Shown here: positions 36,001 to 47,500 of the stretch, piece after piece | How the letters are laid out: every line of letters begins with the position of its first letter | How positions within the stretch are numbered: the first letter of the stretch is position 1 | Source: Sphagnum compactum | Lineage: Eukaryota > Bryophyta > Sphagnopsida > Sphagnales | Reading direction: 5' to 3' | Length of the DNA stretch: 64,000 nt | Assembly: GCA_965153455.1 (NCBI GenBank) | Contig: OZ234496.1 | Location: forward strand, 19,150,304-19,214,303 | Program-made: the position numbers and the translations under genes | Notes under the pieces: model-generated | The model's input: the letters and a program-made list of their open reading frames with translations, nothing else | What the model was told of the DNA's origin: nothing | Databases searched by the model: none

Positions 36001-36643
36001 CCTCTTTATCCCCAAGTACCAGTTTCTCCAGATCTGTGGTCCCGTCATCTGTACTAGGCTGCTTCTGTGCTACTGCATCCTCCTTCACATCCTCTTCTTC
36101 TTCATGGCTGGACGTGTGTGAGGAGGACCTATGACCAGCGCTCTTCTCAATAAGAGGATCGCTGTCTTGTTCCTCAACCATGCCGTCTTCATCCTCCTCC
36201 TCCTGGTCATCTTCTTCATAGTTTTCTGTTTCTTCCCGGCTGCCCCCATATAACTTCCTCTCCGTACTACATAACTTGCCGTTTTCTTCTAGGATCGGGC
36301 ATACAAGAGCACCATTGTTTGACAAGGATTCTCCATCTTGTTCGGATTGTACTACCAGTCTTCTGCTTCTTTTCCCGTCTGCGTATTTCTTCTCAACCAA
36401 GCCGCCGACGCCTGACTCTACACGTTCTGCAAACACCGCAATTTCCCCTTCCTCAGGCTCAACAACGATCTGTTCCCTCTTGCACTTCCCCGCAGTTGCA
36501 TCCGCGTCAAATCCTTCTTCGCTAACCTCGTTCTTATCATCGCTATGATCTCCATTCTGAATCAGATCTCCTAATGTCGCCACCTCCTTCTTATCTCCGG
36601 CATCCATCTCCATTGCGGACAACACCGGATCCCCCGCTGCCAT
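33022..36643 (-). CDS. NAF1: NAF1, H/ACA snoRNP assembly factor
   Basis: Five minus-strand exons join in phase to 705 residues: 36643-35930, 35068-34991, 34710-34201, 33998-33542 and 33380-33022 (stop). All introns are GT..AG. NAF1 is a nuclear shuttling protein that holds dyskerin during early H/ACA RNP assembly and is later replaced by GAR1. Exon 1 (residues 1-238) is acidic and disordered. Exons 2-3 hold the Gar1/Naf1 core from ELPPVPKIDAVLEPHQTP through LNEGSILWLTEQRIPLGIVDE to FGPVKKPYYVVRYN, then the typical KKGYDASGEHDEE and EFSDDEKEEE. An Arg/Gly-rich RGG-like tract follows at about residues 395-430, a likely RNA-binding region. Exons 4-5 encode a Pro/Gln-rich tail, as in plant and animal NAF1. 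Codon phases are 0, 0, 0 and 1 at the four junctions, which supports the model strongly. No defect seen. Confidence 0.93.
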
Positions 36644-36768
36644 TCACTAACATAAACTTCTCATAATCGCTCTCTTCTGCTGATGATCTTCTTCACGAGA
36701 AGATGACACACACTTGGATCTTCCTCCACGCGCAAAAGAAGTCCTATCAGATCCGGTATTCAGAGACT

Positions 36769-36770
<2 letters not shown>

Positions 36771-36802
<32 letters not shown>
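36771..36802. repeat. (GA)16 microsatellite in the NAF1 5' region
   Basis: A GA run on the plus strand, thus (TC)n in NAF1 mRNA sense, about 130-160 bases before the NAF1 start codon, probably in the 5' UTR or promoter. Confidence 0.9.
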
Positions 36803-36806
<4 letters not shown>

Positions 36807-37084
36807 CAGAAAATCCAAACAACAACAACTACAAATCTAAACACATCCAGAAACCTCGTTTCTCAACCAAACTCCCTCGGGTTTGCGATGCTGTTGCACA
36901 CAGATAATCAAAACCAAAACAAAACCAAAATCTCTTCACAAACACGCACAAAACACAGATCCGAAAAACCTAATGACTTCATAATCTCCCTAATCTATTC
37001 AGTACTTTCCTTCTTGTATCGCTTTCTTTCCTGCCACAAACAAGCAAGCAAAAGCAAGAATGTATTGAAATCAGTCAAATGATT

Positions 37085-37275
37085 GAGCGCTTTTTTTTTT
37101 GTGTGTGTGTGAAATGTCTATCTGTCTCTGTCTGTCTGGCTTTGAGAACCAACTAATGATTTGCGCATGTTGCCTACTGTCTGTCTCTCTGACCGCCTTT
37201 CTCTTTCTCTGTCTGTCTGTATGCGTGTCTCTCTGTCTCTGTTCTCTCTCTCTCTGTGTTCTCTCTTTCTGTGCA
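37085..37275. repeat. CT/GT-rich low-complexity tract upstream of NAF1
   Basis: Runs of T, GT, CTGTCTGTCT and CTCTCT units follow each other in the plus strand. Open frames across it are compositional artefacts. It may belong to the NAF1 promoter region. No gene was recognised between here and 37.6 kb. Confidence 0.75.
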
Positions 37276-37629
37276 AACAAAAACAAAATTGAAAGGGACA
37301 GAGAGGTCTTCTCTGTGCAGCAGCAGCAGGAGCAGCAGCATTATTCCTCCTCGAACCAACAACATCAACAACAACATGCAGTGAATGTGATCCGCATGTA
37401 CAGAAAAAGGGGGAAAAATGAGGAGGAAGAAAAAAACAACAACACCAGACTCTCCAGAGCTTTTAAAACTTCTTCAGCAGCCATGATTCCGCATTCATCT
37501 TCTTCCATCCAGCGAGCGATGCTGCGGTTTGCGCATTGCACTGCGTCAGAGGGCGTGTCAGCCGGCAGCAAGAGAGAGAGAGTGTGTTTGTATGTGTCCT
37601 CTGTGTTTCTGCCAGCTTCCTCGTGCCAC

Positions 37630-38334
37630 AAGATACTAGGTAGCCTACTCAATGGAGGGTTTTAGGCTGGTAGGTATAGACCTAGGTAGGTAGGTAGGCA
37701 AATTGTTAGTGAGATATTTAGCTAGTCAGGCAGGTAAGTAGGTAGTTAGTTAGTTAGTTAGTTAGTCAGTTAGTTTTCGATAGGTAGATAGGTAGGTACC
37801 TACTTATTACAAGTAACAGTTTCATTTTTTTTAAATAACAACAGTAAACTGAAATTTTAGAAACAAATTTCCTAAAGTAAAAGAAATGAAAATTTAGAAA
37901 TAGTTCTCCTGACATAAAATAAATGGAAATTTAGAAATATTTTAAATTGAATTAAATAAATGGATAAATAGAATTCTTTTTTTTGCTCTTGCTACTAGGT
38001 ACTAAGTTAGCCTATTCAATGGCAGGTTTTAGGGCAGTATGTGGAGGTAGGCAGGTAGGTAAGTAGATAACGGTCGCCTATTTGGGCACCTACTTATTGT
38101 AAGTAACATTTTTATTTTTCTAAATAAAAAATAATTGAAATATTTTAAAATTTTCCTTCCACAACTAGGTACTAGGTAGCTCACTCAAATGGGGATTTTA
38201 GGGTGGTATATGGGGGGCAAGTACCCTATGTAGGTAGGTACCTGGTTATTCTAAGTAACATTTTTTCATTTTAAAATAACAACAAATGGAATTTTTGGAA
38301 CTTTTTTAAAAAAAAATGAAAATTGACATGAAAT
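37630..38334. repeat. Three degenerate tandem repeats, GGTAGGTA-rich
   Basis: Each unit runs CTAGGTA.TA.GT, then a CTCAATGG..GGTTTTAGG word, GGTAGGTAGG words, a CCTACTTATT word, AAGTAACA.TTT, and an A-rich end. Units start at about 37632, 37995 and 38163. The last unit is interrupted at 38334 by the LINE insertion and seems to resume at 40026. Confidence 0.7.
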
Positions 38335-40011
38335 CGTAATTGTAGGTGTTGAGTTGCATGGGATCAATGTTGTGGGAAAAAGAAAGATGGGGGCTTAAGT
38401 TTCGTCAATCCAATAGAAACAATTGAGGTACTTTTGTATAAATGGGCATGCTTCAAAACCTAAAAGTTTTAATTTGCAAGAGCTCCTTAGGTTTTGGTAC
38501 TACTTTATGGAACATGGTGGGTGCAGCTTGGTCCAGGATGGTGAAAAATTTGAGATTCAATAATCCAAAAAGCCTTAACGAAATTTTAGCATTGAACTTT
38601 TGGTGGAATAAGATCATCCACCCTTGGGATGTTGGTTTCTTGAATAACAAAACAACTGAATTGCATGCGTTGGGATGGGTTTCAATGTCTGATGTGTGGG
38701 GGGCTTTAACAAGAAGATTTGCATCCAAAGAAGAAATGGGTAAAAAAATTGTGTTATCCCTAGAAGAGGAGTTGGGATATGAAAAAGTCATTACCAAGCA
38801 GGAAAAGGTGTGGGGGGTTTTATTGAGAGGGGGAAATAACCGTTGCAAAGAAGGAGATTGGATTAGTTTGTTGGAAGAAAACAAGGTGTTCCTGTCTATG
38901 GTTTGTCGTGCTTCATTTACCTTTAGACTTGAATGCAGCAACGATGTTCAACATCTCTACATCCCGCAAGACACCAAGTTATATATTGTGGGCTCCCAAT
39001 CAAAGACCTTGAGTCTAATTAACGATGAAGTCTTGGAAAGAATGAACGAGCACAACTGGGAAGGTAGAGTATCAATGGTACGAATATCAAAGTTAGTGAA
39101 AGGCCCGAAAAAGGTGCATTACCTAGTATGTTTCCATAAATTAGAACTTGACCTTAATGCCGATTCATGGAAACGCAAGAACCTTTGTTTCCTTTCACAA
39201 TTGCATTAGGGAGGAAAATGTTGAGAGATTCTAAACCAAAATTTAATGTGGCGGAAAAGAGGATAAGGATATTTCCTTTCATTTTCAAGCTAAGGTGGAT
39301 GAACATTTGGTGCAAGACGCGGAGTAGAAAAGAGTTGGGCTTCATGTGGGCTTCGTAGAATAAGGCAATTGTAATTAACACTTGGAGAACTAAAGTGAAA
39401 ACTCAATCAATCAAACTTGCTCATTGTGCGATACTGAAGAAGAATTTACACTGCACAGATTTTGAGAATGTTGCCATGCACAACAGGCTTGGGAGTACAC
39501 ACAAGGCATTATGTGTGACTTGTCTATGGTAACATGTGGTTGCCCCCCACATTGGAAACTATGTGTTTTGCTACCAAGAAGAACAAAGGGAAGTGCAACA
39601 TGGGGAGAACATATGGTCCTTGCTAAAATGTATCACACTTTGGATTTTGTGGATTGAACGGAATGATTTGGTTTTCAACAACAAAAGATGGAATGTTGTT
39701 AAAATTCACAAAGTTATTTGGGATGCCCTATTTGATTATGATAAGGCGACTTGGAATAGATGTATAAGCTAATTAGAAAAACCCCTAGGATGAAAAAAAT
39801 TTCAAAAGAAGTTTGATAAGAGCTAGGGTAGGCACCAAGTTGTTTGTGTCATAGTATGTAGCTTTATTAGGTGGTGTTATGATGGGCCCTAAAGGGGCTT
39901 CATCAATTAAGGCTTTGAGCACGTGGTGATGTTCCTCCCGCTTTGGGGGTTTGCCGTTCTTGTTTTTCTTCACAATGAATTCTTTTCATTTGTGCCAATA
40001 ATAATAATAAT
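38335..40011 (+). mobile_element. 5'-truncated L1-type LINE with target-site duplication
   Basis: The insert is flanked by a perfect 14-bp direct repeat AATTGACATGAAAT (38321-38334 and 40012-40025) and ends in an (AAT)n tail at about 39998-40011, the classic layout of target-primed reverse transcription. Coding remnants fit the C-terminal part of plant L1 ORF2. The frame 38442-39209 has a tract starting NEILALNFWWNKIIHPWDVG, then LHALGWVSMSDVWG. A second frame, 39536-39772, has NIWSLLKCITLWILWIERND, as in the zf-RVT tail. The endonuclease and reverse transcriptase domains are absent, so the copy was truncated at insertion. Confidence 0.85.
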
Positions 40012-40025
40012 AATTGACATGAAAT

Positions 40026-43000
40026 ATTTTTAAATAACTCATTAATTCTCTTTTTGTAGGTGAAACCACCAAACTTTGGGAAGTGGGGGAAATGGGTAAA
40101 AGCCAATTGACTGATTGGTAGAAAAGAAAATTGTGGGTACCTACTAGGTACCTAGGGGTGAGAAGTTAGGGTTTAGGTGCAACCCCCTTTGTTTTTCCCT
40201 TAGACAAATTTTTGTACACTTGAAAACCACCAAAGTATAACATGGGGTTATGGAGTCATATAACTAACCAAATTGAAAGGAAAGAAATTGCAGGTACCCA
40301 AAGGGTTTGAGAATTTATGGATGAAATTAGGTTCATCCATGTTTCCCGTGTCAGAAGAGGGATGAGAAAGTGATGCACATTTCTTCACAAGGAAGGAAGG
40401 TATATAAGGGCTGACCGAATAGGCTTGTCACATTAAGTCGACATACTTGATGATAGATGGCATTCTGTTTGGTTTTTAAATTTTTTTTCAGAACTCAGGA
40501 ATCGGAGGTTCTTGATAAAAGTCAAGAACCAACCAACTCCTTAAAGAGTGCAAAGAGATCTTACACCCATCATACTAAGCACTCATCAATTCTCTCACAC
40601 TCATACGAGTTGTTGCCGTAAGCATCTCTTGTCTTTTGTATGAAGGTTTATTCATTCATGGATTTATATAAGGTGCCCTCAAAATACACTTAGAAAATTT
40701 CTCCTAGTGCTTTAGGAAAATAATTAAGGACCTAGACGAGAGGGAGGCATAGCCAAACCGACATTGACCCATAATATAGAGTACATCCATACCCACACAA
40801 TAATAATGCGATTTCTTCCTCAAAAGAATTCTTAACTCAAGGATCTAGTCCATGCTTCAATCGTCTATAGAGAGTTAAAACCCGTAAAAATCGATAAGAG
40901 TATTCTACTTCTTTCATGGGAATGAATTGTTTATGGCAATTAAAAATCCAAAAGAAACAAGGGGTGTATCACATTGTGGCCTTGCCATTTACATTAAAAA
41001 GGATCTTAAGGCAAAAGAAGAATTACGGAAACTCAAATTATTTCACCATGCCAAAATATAGTCTTCAAAAAATCCGCTAAAAAAAGACCAAAATCCTTCA
41101 AGATATTATAACTCTATAACTAACCTCAAGTTTTAACACAAGCCAAACTATTCATCTTTCAAAAATCCTCATATAAAAATAGACCTATTATTTATTACCT
41201 AGGGGCCTATAAAAATCCCTTAAGCTACTATACTCTATAATGAATCTAAACACAAAATCCTTGCCTTTGGTAGGCAAAGGCCAACAAACTGCAAAAAGTA
41301 ATAGAACCCTGTCTGTAAATAAATAGCTATTACACATTATTGATCATTAATTAATTCACTCAAGATAACTAAGAAAACAAATTCCGACCACCAAATCCAG
41401 CAATCCCATTGGCTTGCCCAAAAAAATAAAAAAATAAAAAAAGTCCTTTAGGTGTCTACACATAAACCTATTTTACTGAAAATTTGAACATAATGACCCT
41501 TTATAGCATTTCCATTGGTCCTCCAAAATTCTCAAAAAAAAAACCTACGAAACCGTGTTACATGTTTAACTATTAGTTGACTCAAGACAAGTAAGAAAAA
41601 AAAAAATTCCAATCCCCAAATCCAGCAATTTCATTGGCCATAACATATTTTTTATGCACACCTATACACAAGCCTATTCAACACCCCCCCCCCTCTGTAT
41701 ATTAATATACCAAGTAATAGTATATACAGTGTATATACTGTGTATGTATATTGTATACAGACAGGGTTAAAAAGTCTGTCTGCATTTGGCCCAGTTCTCT
41801 GTGTTCTGTTGGGTAAAGTTTGTTATCATCTTAGCCTCTAAGAGAGACGGAGAGGACCGAGGCAGCCACTTTGCAATGCTGACATTACCCGTGCACAAAG
41901 TCTTACTAAATTATTATGTTCAATGACTGATTACTAAAATTTTTGAAATAAAAATAAAAATTTATAAAAATTTACTAAAGCTTAAAACCATTTTTTTTTT
42001 GCTCAGTTTTTTTTTTCTTGAATTTTCGGGATTTTGTGACCTAGCCGCACTGAAAATCATCTCCAAGAGGAATTAGCCAAATTTGGCTATATGTCAGTAA
42101 ATAAAGTATAGAAATATTAATCCTGCTATTATTTTTTGTGACCTGCTGCTGGAGCCTATTGGCAAAATACGACAATTTCAGCAGGGCCAAAAAAAAAAAA
42201 AATTAATTCCCCAAAATCTGGTGAATTTCACACAGTTTCCTCACAAATATCCATCATACACAACATTGGAATTTTTTTTGACAAAATGTTTTGCCAAAAA
42301 TAAAATGCCCGTTCCATGCCTTATTATTCTTCAATCCAATTCTCTATTTGAACAATTTTTAAAATATTTTTTTCCTCTTGTTCTTCTTATGCTAGTTGAC
42401 AAGTATGCAATTCCAAAGTTTGTCAGCCAAATGGTGCACAGAGTGATGATGCACATGGTAAGTAGGCGCGGCTTGTTTCCTAGGGCATCAGAGCAATACC
42501 CATTAGTCTAGTTGAATGAATGAATGAATGTTATCCAAAACTCTCTCTCTCTCTCTCTCTATAGTCAGACTTTCAGCAAAACTCTTCTTGCTTGTTTGTA
42601 AGTAATGTTTGTAAGAGTGAGTGAGCCAAGCTCCTGCTGCCGCGTTGGATACGCAGGTTGTCAACTCGGGTGGTTGCTCTGTCATTTTGTATGATCATAT
42701 CACATGCAAATTTCAGAGCTGGCCATGCGCATGGAGAATTCCAAAGACACGCACTTCAAGTTAAAATAATCAAAACAGGCGGTATAATAACATAGCTAAC
42801 ACTTAATCACTATGTTAACAAAACACAAGTTTGTATCCATAATTAATACAAAGGTGAACGAACTATCATGAGTCTGGCTGTCTTCATGATCAACCTCGAA
42901 CAATATTTCCTCTTTCTCATCTCTTTCTATAATTTCACCTGCAAGAAAGAGAAACAAGGAATACCTTGGGGTTGAAATAAAAGGGCTTGTTATCATTAAA

Positions 43001-43220
43001 GACTTTGAGGTTCTAGTTTTTGAGGAAAAAAAAAAAGAAAGGGTCATATCGAAATGGGGATTTGAAGTTTAAAGATTTTTTATTTCAAGTATTTTACTAG
43101 CCAGTATGGGGTGTGTTTCACAACAATGCCTATTAACCTTAACCACCATGCTTGAGAAATGGGTGCAACCTTTTTAAATAAAGGAAGGGGTCGAAGTGTT
43201 AAAAGAATTTTTGATGAGTG
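40026..43220. other. AT-rich spacer, no gene recognised
   Basis: It contains degenerate repeats, a (CT)10 tract at 42541-42560, an AT/GT palindromic stretch near 41695-41760, and an AGCCAAATTTGGCT palindrome at 42075 that also occurs at 26205. No coding frame with family motifs. Confidence 0.5.
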
Positions 43221-43417
43221 CACTATAACAAAAGGTGTTCTTATATGTCAAGTAATTTCATTAAATTTTGAATGAATTTATTGATCGCAATGAGCAAAAC
43301 CTAGTGGAGGAAGAAACGAATTCACTGGTCTAATGAATAGGACCTAGTGAGAAAGCAATAAATTCATTGATCTAATGAATGAGTACCAATGAACTACACC
43401 CACCTTTTGTAATAGTG
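43221..43417. mobile_element. CACTA-type MITE, 197 bp
   Basis: The left terminus CACTATAACAAAAGGTG and the right terminus (reverse complement CACTATTACAAAAGGTG) match at 16 of 17 positions. The element is flanked by a perfect 3-bp duplication GTG (43218-43220 and 43418-43420), as CACTA/EnSpm elements make. It has no coding capacity. Confidence 0.85.
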
Positions 43418-43990
43418 GTGATAGTAGTTAATCGACGGGTGGTGTGCTTCGTGACAAATACCTATTAACCGTCAACAACCATTCATCTTATACACACCAT
43501 GCTTGAGAATGGTTTGCAAGCTTCTTCATTAACAAAGGAAAGAGAAATTCAACATGATGGGGTTCAAGTTTTAAAACAATTTTCTTCAGGTATTAGTCAA
43601 TTGATAGGTGCGGTTCATGAAACTGCCTATACATCTTCAACCACCACTGACTTTATACACACCATGCTTGGAAAGAATGGCTCTTTGTTTTTCAATGAGC
43701 CAAAGAGAAAATCAACATGGGGATTGAAGTATTTAAATAAATTTCAAGGGGTAAAAATAGTTGATGGTGGGTGCGCATCACAACAATGCCTACATAAACT
43801 GTAAACCTGTTCCACAACGACAATTGATGTTTTTCACAATCTGAACATAAACGTCGATGCTTGAAATTGGGTGGGCCTTTGAAGCTTAAAAGGGTTGCAT
43901 AAATTCTGCTGCACCCACATGTATCATCAAATACAAATCAATATTAATTCCATTATTACAAAATGTGAGTGCATTTCATTAATCCTTGTT

Positions 43991-44318
43991 CTCACCAGAC
44001 CAATGAATTCATTATTTTCATTAGTCCTCGTTCATTACAACCAGTGAATTCACTCAAAATCCAATAAAATTCTCACCAGATCAATGAATTCATTATTTTC
44101 ATTAGTCCTCGTTCATTACAACCAGTGAATTCACTCAAAATCCAATAAAATTCTCACCAAACCAATGAACTTCATTATTTTCAATAGTCCTCATTCATTA
44201 CAACTAGTGAATTCACTCAAAATTCAATAAAATTCTCACCAAACCAGTGAATTCATTATTTTCTCACTAGTCCTCGTTCATTACAACCAGTGAATTCACT
44301 CAAAATCCAATGAAATCA
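43991..44318. repeat. Four tandem copies of an 81-bp repeat
   Basis: Units begin CTCACCAGA at 43991, 44072, 44153 and 44235 (periods 81, 81 and 82). They carry AATGAATTCATTATTTTC, TCCTCGTTCATTACAACCAG and GAATTCACTCAAAATCCA. Copies are over 90 percent alike by eye. Words such as ATTCACTGGT and ACCTAGTG in the MITE at 43221 suggest kinship. Confidence 0.9.
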
Positions 44319-44504
44319 CTTCATGTACAAAAACATCTTTTGTTGTACTTTTATAGTAACCTTTGTGATAAAAACAAATAAATAAATTGGGGCTTAAGTT
44401 AGTGACCACTATCATCAGAGTCATCATATATATACTACAGCTTGTATGTTGTTTTGTCGAATTCTGAAAGGCTTTATTATTCTGGCTACCAGATTCCCCC
44501 CACT

Positions 44505-44532
<28 letters not shown>
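44505..44532. repeat. (AG)14 microsatellite
   Basis: An uninterrupted AG dinucleotide run. No gene recognised beside it. Confidence 0.9.
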
Positions 44533-44536
<4 letters not shown>

Positions 44537-47500
44537 CTGGCACCTGGTGCCAGAACAGTTTTGCCAGTAAAGGAAAAGGTAGGGAGTGCTTTAACACAAC
44601 TGCACCAGTTCCAATTGTGTACTACTTCCATCATGTCTCTCCTCCTGTCTTTTGATTCTCTTTCCATGTTCAGCTATTTAATAACAAGTACACACTTTTT
44701 GCCATTTTGGACATCCATGGGGCATCCAAAAGAAGAAGGAAGTTAGAGTAGTTAGCCTATAGTACACTTTTAGGCTTACATGAGGCAATTTTCTTTGTCC
44801 ATGGTATGTGAGGATGGGTGTCTAGGAATTATTGAGCTCTAAGAAATCATGTTCCCAAAGCAAGAATAATTTCTTTCATATGGTAGTTAAGTACACCCCC
44901 CCCCCCTCCCCAACAACTCCCAACAACTCTGAATAACCAACAAACCCCATGTGACCAACTTCTTTGCTCTGTTTGCATTTGCTTTGTTGGGTTTAGAGTT
45001 GCCACCTTTCAATGCTTCTTTAAACCAGGTCTGATTCTCAAACCAAAATCTTTATTTTATTTTATTTTAAAACTAAACAATATATCCTCCCCTTTCTGTT
45101 TTGATTATTATTTTTTGTCAAAAAATTTCAATTACGTTGCAAAGGATGCAAGCATCCTCCATCTTAAGTCATTGCAAAGAACGCAAGCATCCTCGATCTT
45201 AAGTTGTTGTGCAGGAGCAATAAGCCCTACTATTTCTTGACTTCCATCCTTTCAAGACACACCCCCCATTGCCATGATCAATGTATTTATTACAAGCAGA
45301 TGATTATTATCCGAACATGGTTATATATACCACTGGTTCTTTGATTTTTTAAACCATGGTTTAGACTTTTTAGACCATTGGTAACCCATGGTTAGCAACC
45401 TAAAATGCAAATGACTACTACATCAATCAACAAGTGGAAAGACCTGATTTAAATTTTATGGTCCAAGGTGGCCCATCTCACCAAAACATACTCCTTCACC
45501 TATTGTCTCCTTTTCTTTTGTTTTAGACCTCTTTATCTCCTTCTAACTTTATGTCTCACTCTTGTTCAATGTGACTCCATTGCTTCACCTTCCCACACAT
45601 CACAATTGAACTTCTTTTCTTTCCATTTCGATAATATGTTTCATATGCTTCATACTACTCCTACTCCTTGCCTTTTCATTGGCCACATTGTTTTGTAATT
45701 TTTTAATTACCTACAATATGTTCATTAAAAAATCTGAACATTTTTTTATTATGTACATAGAGTAAAATTGCTCTTGTGCTTCATGTATATATGCAATTCC
45801 TAACCCCTAATTGCCCATTAAGCCTAATCCGGAGGGCAAGGGAAATTTTAAAATCTTTTGCAAAAGCAATGGTCGCACAATGTTTTTTTGAGAGCTCTAA
45901 GATCATGGCTTGCCCAAGCAATTATTGGCATGTGGATTTGAGCAAGGGTTTGAATAAAAACATTATTTGCATAAAGGCTCTAACTAGTGAAACAAGCCAC
46001 AAGTGCACCAATAAACCTATGAAGGTAGTGGGGGAAGGGGATCATAGGGTAAGGTAGCAAATGGCTAATTCTTGAAACTTGTTTATGAGCTCCAAGAAAC
46101 CCTCTCCCAAAAGAGTCACCCCAAAGTAACTTAAGAGTCACCCCAAGAGACCGAATGCCGTGGGCACTTTGTGGAGGAGCACGTTGCACATACTAAGTCC
46201 TAGTCGCTTAACAAGTCTAGGATAATTAGCGAGTCTAATCCGGGTTACGCTGGAGGGCTAATGCTAACCATGTGTGTTAGGTAACTTGATGAACCACACA
46301 CACTTTGGTCAAATTTTTGTCTTATGAATTAGTCATGTTGAGCTTCATATTAAGAGTGTATGCAAAGAGTCTCATGTCTCTAAGTCATTTTTTTTGGCTA
46401 GGGAACTTCAAATCCACCCCTCAACAACACATGTATGGTTTGACATGATTTGAATGGGTAAATTCGAATCCAAACGGTTGGTTTAGTAATCTGATTTGTT
46501 GATGCATAGATCTAACTAGATTTCAAAATAAAGGTCTAAGTAGTCTAGGTAAATGGGTTTAGAAAGGAAGTGGGATTAGTGGCCAAAATACAAAGGAAAC
46601 ATTCCCAACATTTTCATTTTTATTTTTTCACGTAATTTCAATTATTTTGACTATAATAGTATTTACAATGTCGACATTATATTGTATAGATGTCTATTTT
46701 GCAACTAACTTACAACTATAATATAACTTCTTGATTTTTGACATAGTATTTTTTATTGATTTCTTGTATTTTTATGGGATAATTATAATAAATTTGTATT
46801 TTAATATTTTTGGACTTGTAGTTGCAAGGCAATCTAGTTGTCATGGACATGATTTTTCATAATGTGTTAGGTTGAAGTTTGGTAGGTAAGTTTTGACCAT
46901 CTATTTACTTACCTACCTACCTTACATGCATATTATTTATCTACATATGTTACCTACTTTCCTAACTATGTATGTAAATAGTATACAACAAGATATGAAA
47001 CATATAAGTTTTAAAAATTTGTCACCTTATAAAAATGTGGTCCAATGGTTAAAAATTGATTGATCTTTATGAAGGTGAAGGGTTCAACTACTTATATATA
47101 CTTGCATCCCATGGACTATGGTAAGCTAGGTTAAATAATTAAGTTACAATAATTTAAGTAGCTTAAGTTAGCCCTTCTAGGTTAAATAGGCTAGATTATT
47201 AGCTGAAATAAGTACCTATTACCTTCCAACCTATTATTTCACTTAGGTAGGTAGATAGGTAGAATATGTGTAAAATTGCCACATGGCTAAATTATCGTCA
47301 TCCATCATAAAAAACATGGCATCATATGATATCCAAAATTCAATTGTAAATCCAAATGTTGTGATCCACATAGGCTACAATGGGGTCCATGTCATACTAA
47401 CAGTCATCCATGTCAAAGGATGAAAAAATCTATTGTGATTATAACTATGTGTGATTGCCAATTTGATTGCACCACCACATGATGTCTTTTGCAATTAGTT

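Noticed and set aside
37099-37665. 188-codon open frame upstream of NAF1
   Set aside because: It consists of CT/GT low-complexity sequence followed by CAG- and CAA-rich sequence. No domain is recognisable and it runs through microsatellites.
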